Source: Parasalinivibrio latis (GTDB lineage: Bacteria; Pseudomonadota; Gammaproteobacteria; Enterobacterales; Vibrionaceae). From it: a stretch of 64,000 bases of DNA. The notes under the pieces are model-generated. The model saw only the letters and a program-made list of their open reading frames with translations, was not told where the DNA came from and did no database searches. The stretch covers positions 2,666,001 to 2,730,000 of the forward strand of contig NZ_CP098812.1 in assembly GCF_036825535.1 (NCBI RefSeq). The letters run 5' to 3'. Both the position numbers and the translations under genes were made by a program. Shown one piece after another: positions 1 through 7,488 of this stretch (within the stretch, counting starts at the first letter, position 1; each line of letters opens with the position of its first letter).

Positions 1-2
1 GT

Positions 3-359
3 TGCTATATCAGCATAAAGTCTCTCGAATTGGTTGACTCAACTCCTCCGAGCCCAGGAACTCTGTATAGATGGATTAAGGCTTATACTACCAGTGCGTC
101 GAATGAAGAGAGCCTAGTTCCGAAAACGCAGAGATCAGGGAACCGTAACGCGAAGACTAGTCCAGAGAATGTTCGAATTATTGAGGCCACTCTAGACAGA
201 TTGGGAAAAGGTGAGAAATATTCAACGCTATACCGACAGTATTTAGGGGTATTGGCCTCAGAGAACGAACGGCGCTTAAGGGTTCAGGAGCCTCGTTTGG
301 TGCCTGTATCGATGGAAGGGTTTAGAAAACGCATTAGACGGAGAGTGGAGCAACAATGA
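3..359 (+). CDS. TnsB/TniA-like N-terminal-domain protein (partial, runs off left edge)
   Basis: The reading frame is open to the left edge of the window, so the protein is incomplete at its N-terminus; the first possible internal start is a TTG at 30. The visible part has a predicted helix-turn-helix-like stretch (PSPGTLYRWIKAY), a basic linker with SGNRNAKT, and a helical tail ending in a run of arginines (KRIRRRVEQQ). The order PS..TL..W, GNR..KT, a helical segment and a basic end is what I associate with the N-terminal DNA-binding region of Tn7/Mu-type transposases (TnsB, TniA). No DDE catalytic core follows: the frame stops at 357-359 in an ATGA overlap with the next gene, which has the same architecture. 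The tight overlap indicates translational coupling. The family assignment rests on pattern recognition only. Confidence 0.45.
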   Translation, partial: CYISIKSLELVDSTPPSPGTLYRWIKAYTTSASNEESLVPKTQRSGNRNAKTSPENVRIIEATLDRLGKGEKYSTLYRQYLGVLASENERRLRVQEPRLVPVSMEGFRKRIRRRVEQQ

Positions 360-1063
360 ACTTCCGAGATCCAGAACTTGTGCTGATTAAACGTTTTCGA
401 GGAGGCAAGTGCTCTTATTACCAAGTCAGTTCAGTCGACAATAATGAAGTCACCATCAAAGACATCGAGCATGGCGGACATTTCTCTTTCCCTAGAACTA
501 AAATCGAAAGGCATATCTTAAACGGCATATTGATATGCTCTACTGCAGATAACGTCCCAGACATAGTTTTCGTCAATCCCGTTCGAAAGCGTGAAAAACC
601 CAAAAGCATCCGAAATGAAGCCAGATATGAGGCTGAGATGGAGCGACGTTACTCGTACGTAAAGGCAGTTCTTGATTCAAGTGTTCCTGCATACACAGAG
701 AAAAGGCTAGCTCCCTGGATTAAAGACTTCTCGATATCCATAGATGATAATCACCCGCCAAGCTGGAGAACCTTGGCTAATTGGGTAAGCCTGTTCGTGA
801 AATCTGGATGGAAAAAGCAGTCACTAAAACCAGCCCACGCATCAAAAGGAAACCGGGCACCAAAAACTGATAAAGAGGTATCTCAACTACTTGATCAGGT
901 CGTACGTGAGCACCTTAGAAAGAACCTACAAATCAATTACACCAAGGCTCACAACGATTTTCTTTTGCGCGTTGAAGCGTTGAATCAAGCGCGCACTGAT
1001 AAGGGCTTGAAGCCCCTGAAGCCTAGTGGTTATAAAACTACGGTGAGGCGGCTTAAGAATTGA
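356..1063 (+). CDS. TnsB/TniA-like N-terminal-domain protein without catalytic core
   Basis: A 235-residue protein starting at the ATG that overlaps the upstream stop. Residues 1-80 form a small beta-rich region (SYYQVSSVDNNEVTIKDIE). Residues 85-235 resemble the transposase N-terminal DNA-binding region: NEARYEAEMERRYSYVKAVL, then PPSWRTLANWVSLFVKSGW, KGNRAPKT, a helical segment and a basic end KTTVRRLKN. A full TnsB is usually near 700 residues with a DDE core; here translation ends just where that core should begin, and the next 690 bp hold no continuation. The C-terminal 100 residues resemble the whole visible part of the upstream protein. Either both are truncation products or they form a stand-alone DNA-binding family. 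I cannot name a function. Confidence 0.5.
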   Translation: MNFRDPELVLIKRFRGGKCSYYQVSSVDNNEVTIKDIEHGGHFSFPRTKIERHILNGILICSTADNVPDIVFVNPVRKREKPKSIRNEARYEAEMERRYSYVKAVLDSSVPAYTEKRLAPWIKDFSISIDDNHPPSWRTLANWVSLFVKSGWKKQSLKPAHASKGNRAPKTDKEVSQLLDQVVREHLRKNLQINYTKAHNDFLLRVEALNQARTDKGLKPLKPSGYKTTVRRLKN

Positions 1064-1160
1064 TTGTTTGATACATTCTTTGTGACGATATAAATCAATC
1101 CAAACATGGTCGACTTAGTGCTCCTAAATGAAAGGCGTTTTTAACGGTTTCCGTGTCTCC

Positions 1161-1212
1161 GAGCGACAAACATGCGCCTGTCAACATCAATAGAGATGTT
1201 GGGCGTTTGCTC
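1161..1212. repeat. Imperfect hairpin downstream of the transposase-like genes
   Basis: CAACATC and GATGTTG form a perfect 7-bp stem around a 6-base loop. The stem extends outward, with bulges on the 5' side, through CGCC/GGCG, AAA/TTT and GAGC/GCTC. No T-tract follows, so it is not an obvious terminator. It could be a transposon-end structure or an RNA structure. Confidence 0.4.
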
Positions 1213-1369
1213 TCGGGCATTAAACCGCAAGGTGGAAGATGCTAGTCCAGACAGCCTTATCAAATTTTAGTATTTTCTATCTATATACTAGAGTAATACT
1301 ATTTTTTGTGCTTTTAAAACAGATAGATATGAATATTGGTAGTTAGTGTGCTATCAATTTATAAGATGG

Positions 1370-1380
1370 TGTCGGCGACA
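1370..1380. repeat. 11-bp palindrome, possible transposon terminus
   Basis: TGTCGGCGACA is a perfect palindrome around a central base. Tn7 ends begin TGTGGGCGGACA, so a TGT...ACA terminus of a Tn7-like element is conceivable. The matching opposite end is outside the window, so no target duplication can be tested. Confidence 0.2.
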
Positions 1381-1756
1381 CTCTGAAAAATTAGCCACCA
1401 TCAGTGCACCGCATACCATCCTTTGATTTTCAGTTCCCTAATTTATTTACCCACAACCCCAATAAGCACTCAATTGCTTAATATCTCAAATTATCAAAAA
1501 TATAATACGTCCGATTTTTGCATTTTAATTCACTTTGCACCCATTTCATTTACGTCCATGAATTAACTTGAGTTCACTAAAACACATATGCAATAAAAAC
1601 ATTATATTTGTTGCATTAATCCAGTTCAAAATTAATCAATAAAGTACTAAACCAGTATCGAAATAATATTTTATTTATTTAATATCAGCATTAGCCCTGT
1701 AAATAATAGGGCATATAAATAACGCACTATTAAATTAGTTTAATATTAGAGGTACT

Positions 1757-2317
1757 ATGAGAAAAGGATTATCTCATTGGGTTTTTATTACGCTTTTTTT
1801 TGTGTCATTAAATACTCATGCAAATTATAGAAACGCAGACAGCGATGACTTTGAAACTTTCGGTGATATTACACAGGTTGCTGTTCCACTGACGGGCGCG
1901 CTAATGGCGTTTTTTAATGACGACTATGAAGGTCTGATTCAGATGACCGAAGGTGCCATATATACGGCAACTGCAACGCAGGTGTTAAAATATACCGTTC
2001 GAGCTAAACGGCCGAATGGTGTCAGTCGCCATTCCTTCCCGTCCGGGCACACCAGTGCTGCCTTCCAGGGGGCTGCGTTTCTGCACTTCCGATACGGTTG
2101 GGAATATGGGCTTCCTGCCTATGCCCTGGCATCATCTGTAGGCGCATCACGGGTAGATGCCCATAAACATTACTGGCGCGACGTCATTGCAGGCGCCGGG
2201 TTAGCCATAGGTATTCAGTATATGGTGACCGAAAAGGGGTACTCTATCTCTGACTTCATCCTGACCCCCTACACTGACGGCGAAACCTATGGCCTCGCCG
2301 GGCAATTTAAGTTCTAA
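1757..2317 (+). CDS. PAP2-family phosphatase, exported
   Basis: A 186-residue protein preceded by AGAGG 6 bases before the ATG. It begins with a cleavable signal peptide (hydrophobic WVFITLFFVSL, probable cleavage after THA). The three phosphatase motifs of the type 2 phosphatidic acid phosphatase family are complete: KYTVRAKRPNG (motif 1), SFPSGHTSAAF (motif 2) and SRVDAHKHYWRDV (motif 3, with catalytic His and Asp). Members dephosphorylate lipid phosphates, undecaprenyl pyrophosphate or lipid A at the outer face of the inner membrane; this short exported form has few other hydrophobic segments and is probably periplasmic. The substrate is not evident. It is convergent with an outer-membrane protein gene 11 bp away. 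The codon and base composition of the body is host-like, while its upstream region is very A+T-rich. Confidence 0.85.
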   Translation: MRKGLSHWVFITLFFVSLNTHANYRNADSDDFETFGDITQVAVPLTGALMAFFNDDYEGLIQMTEGAIYTATATQVLKYTVRAKRPNGVSRHSFPSGHTSAAFQGAAFLHFRYGWEYGLPAYALASSVGASRVDAHKHYWRDVIAGAGLAIGIQYMVTEKGYSISDFILTPYTDGETYGLAGQFKF

Positions 2318-2328
2318 TCTTCGCGAAC

Positions 2329-2970
2329 TTATTCAGGATCATATTGAAGGGAAACAAGAAAGTGGACGGCGGTGTTAGGCAACTCAAACGAGCCACCATC
2401 AAAGTCCACTTCCGCGTAGGAGTAAGTCATCTTCCCTTCCAGCCCAACCAGAAAGTCCTCTCTGAAGCGGTATGTTTTCTCAAGTGACAATTGCGCACTG
2501 GGACCGGCAAGATGATAGCCGCCACTGACTTTATTTCCATCAATCGTCATATCTGGATGGGGTACCACAGCACCAAGGCCAATACGGCCAAGCCATGAAG
2601 GACGAAACTCAATTGCCCGGTTCAGATAAACAAGGTTATAACCATGGGTGACTTCAAGGCTGCTTACACGGGAATTATTCAGGCCTGAGGCATAGAGTTT
2701 ATGGTGAAGAAGCTCCAGCTCCCATCCTTTGTTTTCCTGCCAGTACCCAAGTTTTAAATCCCAATAAAACGGCATTTGGAAGGGTTTGGTATCAAAGGAT
2801 AAAGTGCCGAGGTCTATATCATCCTGTCCATCCAGCTTTAATTTCACATCCTCTTGATAGTTTAATGCCCCGCCAAGGCCGAATGAAAAAGAGAGTCCTT
2901 CTTTAGCAAACGTAGAAGGAGAAACCAATAATCCAGACAGTACTATTGTAATTACTTTCCCTTTTTTCAT
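2329..2970 (-). CDS. Outer-membrane beta-barrel protein, unknown role
   Basis: A 213-residue protein with AAGGA about 8 bases before the ATG. The N-terminus is a clear signal peptide (VITIVLSGLLVSPSTFA, cleavage before KEGL). The rest has alternating polar and hydrophobic residues with many aromatic positions (FYWDLKLGYW, WELELLHHKLY, RIGLGAVV, HFLVSLQYDPE), as in 8-10-stranded outer-membrane barrels. I do not recognise a specific family such as PagL or OmpW. It is convergent with the PAP2 phosphatase, and the 228 bp upstream are non-coding and hold its promoter. A link to lipid A or envelope remodelling is only suggested by the neighbour. Confidence 0.6.
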   Translation of the reverse strand: MKKGKVITIVLSGLLVSPSTFAKEGLSFSFGLGGALNYQEDVKLKLDGQDDIDLGTLSFDTKPFQMPFYWDLKLGYWQENKGWELELLHHKLYASGLNNSRVSSLEVTHGYNLVYLNRAIEFRPSWLGRIGLGAVVPHPDMTIDGNKVSGGYHLAGPSAQLSLEKTYRFREDFLVGLEGKMTYSYAEVDFDGGSFELPNTAVHFLVSLQYDPE

Positions 2971-3198
2971 TATGCATTCCTTTTCAATGGCTTTGAAATA
3001 AGACTACACGCACCTACTCTATTTATTTCATTTCAAAAGTGAGAATACTATTATACGACAATAAATAAAACCTGTTAGACACAGGAAAAGAAAATGGCTG
3101 CAATATGCAACCATTATTCTTATACCCAAAACGTTTCAATGTGTGTGAATGCACCTTGGAGTGGTTTGGGAATATCCTACTTAGATAATATTAATTCC

Positions 3199-4176
3199 CT
3201 ATCTTAATACTGCTCTGGCTTTTTCCAATCTATCCCGGTATTCAGCTCTGGCCGCCAGTGCTTCTTCCAGGGTTGTTGAAACAAACCGGGCTTTAGTGTT
3301 GGGCTGCATCTGGCCAATTAAATCCAGATCCGACGATATGACCGTTCCCAGCATAAAGTAACCGCCACCGGATACCGCATCCCGGTGCAAGATAATAGGT
3401 TCTGTACCGCCCGGAACCTGTATGGAGCCATAGGGGTAACAGCCATCCACAATATTAGACGGGTCCGAACCTGCACCAAAAGGCTGCTCACGCTTGACAA
3501 AACCTAACGGGTTACCACCACGGAAACGGTACCCGATTCGGTCAGCTTCCGGTGCAACCGTCCAGGTATCCTCAAAGAATTGTTTTCCAGATTGCTCTGT
3601 CACCCGGTGCCAATACAGGCCTGGGACAACCCTTAATGCGGTTTCGGCATTCACTTCCCGACGAAGGCTCACCGGTAAAAAACGCCCGGCTTTATCTTTA
3701 CTGACATTCGACTTACCAAGAGGCAGTATGTCCCCTTCAGCCAACGTCCGGCCCTGGTGGCCGCCCAGTGCGCCTAATGTATAGGTTGAGCGACTCCCCA
3801 GCACTTCAGGCACATCGATGCCGCCACTGATGGCGATATAGATCCGCGCACCGGCTTTTAAATGGCTGAAGCTTAATGTTTGCCCGGCCAGAACATCAAA
3901 TGATGACCAGGTATCCTGGGCGACACCGTCCACCATAGGGGTCATTTCTGCACCGGTAACTGCCACGGTTACAGTGTGTTCAAACTGTAACTTCGGCCCG
4001 ACGAACACCGCCTCCAGGGCGGCAGCGCCTTCATCATTTCCTACCAGCAGGTTGGCACAGCGAAGCGAAAAATGATCCATCGCGCCGGAAACAGGGATCC
4101 CCAGATGGAAATAACCGGGACGCCCAAGGTCCTGAACCGATGTCGCCAATCCGGGATGCAATACATTAACGGTCAT
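3199..4176 (-). CDS. pxpC: 5-oxoprolinase subunit C-like (biotin-dependent carboxyltransferase family)
   Basis: Starting at the ATG at 4176 gives 325 residues with an ideal GGAGGT 8 bases upstream; an earlier in-frame start at 4224 would add 16 unrelated residues inside pxpB. The sequence shows the AHS2/YbgK family start (VLHPGLATSVQDLGRPGY, GIPVSGAMD) and later SDPSNIVDG and PIILHRDAVSGGGY. With PxpA and PxpB this subunit forms the ATP-dependent 5-oxoprolinase, and the same fold is a carboxyltransferase domain in urea carboxylase. It overlaps pxpB by 11 bp and is the last gene of the operon. Next to a biotin carrier and biotin carboxylase it may act as part of a carboxylating complex rather than as plain 5-oxoprolinase. 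Confidence 0.88.
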   Translation of the reverse strand: MTVNVLHPGLATSVQDLGRPGYFHLGIPVSGAMDHFSLRCANLLVGNDEGAAALEAVFVGPKLQFEHTVTVAVTGAEMTPMVDGVAQDTWSSFDVLAGQTLSFSHLKAGARIYIAISGGIDVPEVLGSRSTYTLGALGGHQGRTLAEGDILPLGKSNVSKDKAGRFLPVSLRREVNAETALRVVPGLYWHRVTEQSGKQFFEDTWTVAPEADRIGYRFRGGNPLGFVKREQPFGAGSDPSNIVDGCYPYGSIQVPGGTEPIILHRDAVSGGGYFMLGTVISSDLDLIGQMQPNTKARFVSTTLEEALAARAEYRDRLEKARAVLR

Positions 4177-5041
4177 TGAGCACCTCCAACATTTCCGTGT
4201 TATATGCGCTAGGGTCTGCTTCAAAATCGTCCAGGGAGAACCGGACCGGGTGAATACGGGGTTGGTAACTGCCGCTTTCCACCGCCTCGCTTACCCGGTC
4301 AAATTCTTCCCTATCTACCGGCATGAACTTGACGATATCCCCCGGTTTAAAGAACACCATAAAATCACGGAGGTAACTGATTTCCTGCTGGGGATCGAAA
4401 ATGGTCAGGGGGGTAATACCGAACATCTGGTAGCCACCGGCACCACGGACGGAATAGATACAGCTGAAGCAACCTCCGTAACCGACGGTGTGCTTGGGCG
4501 TATCCGTTCTTGGCCTCAGGTACTTGGGCACCTGGATTTGCCGTGCGCGCTCCACCATCTGGTACATAAACGGCAGGCCGGACACAAACCCCACCATAGT
4601 AACAAACCAGGGTGACCCGGCATGGGCATCAATAAAGGCATCAACAGACGGATAACCGTTGATCTCAGCAGCAAACTCCAGATCGGTTTTATCCGGGGTC
4701 TGGTGGCGCTCACGGAAACGCATCAGGGTTTCCTGGGTCCATGGGTCGCGGTAAAACACCGGTACCTCAATCACCCGGGTATCAATTTCCTGTTTGCCCT
4801 CCCCGGCGGTCTTTTCAATATCCTGTAAGGTTGCCAACAGGTCATCCGGCGGCAGGATATCCGGATTAAATTTCACCTGGAAGGAGGCATTGGCCGGGCA
4901 GATTTCCGTAATGCCATCCAGTTGCCTTGTTTTCAGCGTTTCCGTCATCGACAGTGCCTTGAAAAAGGCAGCCAGTGACATTTCCTCATCAACTTCGACG
5001 AACAGGTGCTCGTCCCCTCCAAAGGAATAGCGGGTCTTCAT
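4166..5041 (-). CDS. pxpB: 5-oxoprolinase subunit B-like (AHS1/KipI family)
   Basis: A 291-residue protein of the AHS1/KipI/YbgJ family. Features seen are FGGDEHLFVEVDEEM at the start, EVPVFYRD in the middle, the conserved GFVSGLPFMYQM and PKYLRPRTDTPKHTVGYGG, and YQMFGITPLTIFDP near the C-terminus. In E. coli the homologue pairs with PxpC; in B. subtilis KipI also inhibits the sporulation kinase KinA. The start overlaps the biotin carboxylase stop by 4 bp (ATGA) and the end overlaps pxpC, so the three are translationally coupled. It is longer than the usual 220-240 residues because of additional N-terminal residues and a charged C-terminal tail. Confidence 0.88.
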   Translation of the reverse strand: MKTRYSFGGDEHLFVEVDEEMSLAAFFKALSMTETLKTRQLDGITEICPANASFQVKFNPDILPPDDLLATLQDIEKTAGEGKQEIDTRVIEVPVFYRDPWTQETLMRFRERHQTPDKTDLEFAAEINGYPSVDAFIDAHAGSPWFVTMVGFVSGLPFMYQMVERARQIQVPKYLRPRTDTPKHTVGYGGCFSCIYSVRGAGGYQMFGITPLTIFDPQQEISYLRDFMVFFKPGDIVKFMPVDREEFDRVSEAVESGSYQPRIHPVRFSLDDFEADPSAYNTEMLEVLNDR

Positions 5042-6414
5042 CCTTGTTCTCCTCGCAGTTTAGCGCTGTCAGACACCAGCCATTGTTCCAGCCATTTTGT
5101 GTGAACCCTGCCAGCAAGCACGTCTTTGTCTTCGGCCAAAGCCTGATGGAGCGGCTTGGTTGTCTTGACACCTTCAATACTGAATTCCTCAAGCGCCCTT
5201 TTAAGCCGGGCGATGGCCTTCTCCCTGTCGGTATCCCAGACGATCAGCTTGCCCAAAAGGGAGTCGTAAAATGGCGGGATGGCATAGCCGTCATAAAGCA
5301 GGCCGTCGAACCGTATACCCGGGCCTTCCGGCAATGTCAGTGAAGAAATGGTGCCCGGGTTGGGCATAAAGTCCATGGACGGATCTTCCGCGTTGATCCT
5401 CACTTCAATGGCATGTCCCCGGCACGGGATGTCGGTCTGTGCGAATGGAAGCGGCAAACCCTGGGCGACGGAAATCATCTCCCGGATAAGGTCAACGCCG
5501 GTTATCCACTCAGTAACCGGGTGCTCCACCTGAATCCGGGTATTCATTTCGATGAAATAGAATTCTTCGGTCTTTTCATCAAAAAGGAACTCTACAGTCC
5601 CTGCGCCGCAATAATTAACCGCTTCTGCCAACAGCACAGCCGCCGCACCCATCCGCTCCCGAATCGGGCTGCTTAGCGCACAACTTGGGGCTTCCTCCCA
5701 GACTTTCTGGCGTCTGCGCTGAAGTGAACACTCACGTTCAAAGAGATGAACTGCTTTCTGCCCGTCTCCCAGTACCTGTATTTCGATATGCCGGGCACCC
5801 AGTACCAGCTTTTCGAGGTACAGGCCGCCGTCACCAAAAGCGGCTTCCGCTTCAGACTGGGCAGGGAAAAACTGTTCTGCCAGCTCCGTTTCATCATTGG
5901 CAACCCGGATCCCCCGCCCGCCGCCTCCGGCAGAGGCTTTTATCATCACCGGGTAACCAATATTCGCTGCAATTTCCCGTGCAACGTCCAATGTCGCCAC
6001 TCGTCCCTCACTGCCCGGTACTGTGGGTACACCTGCATTGGCGGCAGTTTCCCTGGCCGTGGCTTTGTCTCCCATCCGCCGCATGATGTCACCTTCCGGG
6101 CCTATAAATACCATGCCGGCTTCAATGACAGCATCAGCAAATTCTGCATTTTCAGCCAGAAAGCCATACCCCGGATGGACAGCATCTGCCCGGGTATCCC
6201 TTGCCGCGGCCAATATGGATTCAATATTCAGGTAAGACTTGGCTGCCTTGGTTGGCCCGATACAGATAGCCTCATCAGCCATCCTGACCGCCAGGGATTC
6301 TTTATCCGCATCGCTGTAAACCTGAATGGTGTGAATCCCCATTTCCCTGGCAGCCCGGATGATTCGCACCGCGATCTCACCCCGGTTTGCCACCAGCATC
6401 CTTTTAATCAACAT
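5038..6414 (-). CDS. Biotin carboxylase (AccC-like) of the Pxp cluster
   Basis: A 458-residue biotin carboxylase with the usual order: N-terminal domain (LVANRGEIAVRIIRAAREMG, HPGYGFLAENAEFA), ATP-grasp domain (KASAGGGGRGIR glycine-rich loop, ECSLQRRRQKVWEEAPS, FIEMNTRIQVEHPVTE) and C-terminal domain (EVRINAEDP, YDSLLGKLIVW). All residues expected for ATP and bicarbonate handling are visible. It would carboxylate the biotin on the small carrier encoded just upstream. A housekeeping AccC is normally paired with the longer AccB; here the neighbours are pxpA, a minimal carrier and pxpBC, so I infer a dedicated carboxylase module, organised like a split urea carboxylase. Confidence 0.9.
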   Translation of the reverse strand: MLIKRMLVANRGEIAVRIIRAAREMGIHTIQVYSDADKESLAVRMADEAICIGPTKAAKSYLNIESILAAARDTRADAVHPGYGFLAENAEFADAVIEAGMVFIGPEGDIMRRMGDKATARETAANAGVPTVPGSEGRVATLDVAREIAANIGYPVMIKASAGGGGRGIRVANDETELAEQFFPAQSEAEAAFGDGGLYLEKLVLGARHIEIQVLGDGQKAVHLFERECSLQRRRQKVWEEAPSCALSSPIRERMGAAAVLLAEAVNYCGAGTVEFLFDEKTEEFYFIEMNTRIQVEHPVTEWITGVDLIREMISVAQGLPLPFAQTDIPCRGHAIEVRINAEDPSMDFMPNPGTISSLTLPEGPGIRFDGLLYDGYAIPPFYDSLLGKLIVWDTDREKAIARLKRALEEFSIEGVKTTKPLHQALAEDKDVLAGRVHTKWLEQWLVSDSAKLRGEQG

Positions 6415-6435
6415 GTCGCCTCCTGTACCGCAATA

Positions 6436-6678
6436 TCAGCCTTCCAGCGTTATCAGCGGCTGACCCGCCATCACCGGGTCTTCATTTTCCACCAGAAATT
6501 CAGCGATAACGCCCCCGGCATCAGCCCGTACTTCATGGAAGGATTTCATTACCTCTACCAGCCCGATAACCGTTCCTTCTGAAATGGTATCCCCCACTTC
6601 AACGTAAGCTGGCTGGTCAGGTGAGGATGAGCGGTAAAACACCCCGGGTAACGGTGAAACTATCTGTGGTTTGTCCAT
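6436..6678 (-). CDS. Small biotin carrier protein (BCCP domain)
   Basis: An 80-residue single biotinyl domain starting at the ATG at 6678 with AAGGAG 8 bases upstream; the longer frame to 6798 is not preceded by a ribosome-binding site and overlaps pxpA. The attachment site is EVMKSF (Lys biotinylated) within GLVEVMKSFHEVRAD; AccB has EAMKM, so Ala is Val and Met is Ser-Phe here. The beginning, IVSPLPGVFYRSSSPDQPAY, matches the AccB C-terminal domain. It lacks the Pro/Ala-rich N-terminal region of AccB that dimerises and binds the AccC of fatty-acid synthesis, consistent with a private role in this operon. The gaps to pxpA (37 bp) and the biotin carboxylase (21 bp) are short. Confidence 0.88.
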   Translation of the reverse strand: MDKPQIVSPLPGVFYRSSSPDQPAYVEVGDTISEGTVIGLVEVMKSFHEVRADAGGVIAEFLVENEDPVMAGQPLITLEG

Positions 6679-6715
6679 TAACGTCTCCTTGTTGGCAGTC
6701 CTCAGCGGTATCCCT

Positions 6716-7447
6716 TTAAGTGGCGGGCACCAAATGGTCGAGTTTTTCCCGCACCGCCCTTGCCACCGCAGTGGCATTTGGCGTGTCGGAATGAACACAG
6801 ATGGAGTGGGCAGTCACCGGGATATCCTTCCCGTTAACGCTGGTCACAAGCCCTTTCTCCACAGCACGCAGGCACTTTTCTGCAGCGGCATCCGGATCCG
6901 TCAGCCCATGCTCACGGGTAATAATCAGCCCACCGTTGTCGTCATAATCCAAATCAGCAAAAAATTCGGCAATAAAACCCACACCCCGAGAGGTAAAGAC
7001 GGACTCATGGCGGGTACCACTCAAGCCCAACACAGGAAGCCGGTAATGCTCCGCAACATCTGCAACCGCATGGGCGACCTCTTCTTCCCGGGCCGCCATG
7101 CCATAGAGCGCACCGTGCGGTTTAAGGTGCGCCATAGCGATTTCGGCCATTTCCAGAAAGCCCTTCAGCGCACCTACCTGGTAGGCAATCAAATTCGCCA
7201 GCTCATCCCGCCCGATTTTCATCTCCCTTCGGCCAAACCCCTGCAAGTCAGGCAGGGAAAAGTGAGCACCCACTTTAACGTTATGTTTTTTAGCCAGTTC
7301 CACCGTGGCTTTCATATGGCTGGGGTCGGAGGCATGAAAGCCGCAGGCGACGTTAGCCTGGGTGATATAAGGCATCAGGGCAGAATCATCTCCCATCTTC
7401 CAGATACCAAAGCTCTCCCCCATGTCACTGTTAATATTAATCATCAA
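6716..7447 (-). CDS. pxpA: LamB/YcsF family protein (5-oxoprolinase subunit A-like)
   Basis: A 243-residue LamB/YcsF protein. It opens with NINSDMGESFGIWKMGDD (the family's N-x-D-x-GE motif), followed by NVACGFHASDP, VGAHFSLPDLQGFGRR, LKPHGALY and VCVHSD-like SICVHSDTPNA, covering the metal-binding face of this NodB-like barrel. In E. coli PxpA works with PxpB and PxpC to hydrolyse 5-oxoproline at the cost of ATP. Two consecutive ATGs (7447, 7444) are possible starts, with GGAGAG upstream. It follows the ABC permease by 42 bp and precedes the biotin carrier, so transport and catabolism are co-transcribed. Confidence 0.9.
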   Translation of the reverse strand: MMININSDMGESFGIWKMGDDSALMPYITQANVACGFHASDPSHMKATVELAKKHNVKVGAHFSLPDLQGFGRREMKIGRDELANLIAYQVGALKGFLEMAEIAMAHLKPHGALYGMAAREEEVAHAVADVAEHYRLPVLGLSGTRHESVFTSRGVGFIAEFFADLDYDDNGGLIITREHGLTDPDAAAEKCLRAVEKGLVTSVNGKDIPVTAHSICVHSDTPNATAVARAVREKLDHLVPAT

Positions 7448-7488
7448 TTTTCTCTCCAGTCCGGCAGAATGCCTTTTCTGTTCCCCTT

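Larger units (their letters stand above)
1064..1756. other. AT-rich intergenic region, no gene recognised
   Basis: About 690 bp with stops in all frames at short intervals. It holds an imperfect hairpin (1161-1212), a perfect 11-bp palindrome (1370-1380), and from about 1480 a very A+T-rich stretch that probably carries the promoter of the PAP2 phosphatase gene. No remnant of a transposase catalytic core could be read in either strand. Confidence 0.6.

Noticed and set aside
1141..1220. Integron attC (VCR-like) site
   Set aside because: The bulged hairpin recalls attC, but no R/L box pair or cassette array is present and the length and sequence differ from vibrio repeats.
5746..6582. Plus-strand open frame of 278 codons
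   Set aside because: It lies opposite the biotin carboxylase gene, has no ribosome-binding site and its translation lacks any domain pattern; it is an antisense shadow.
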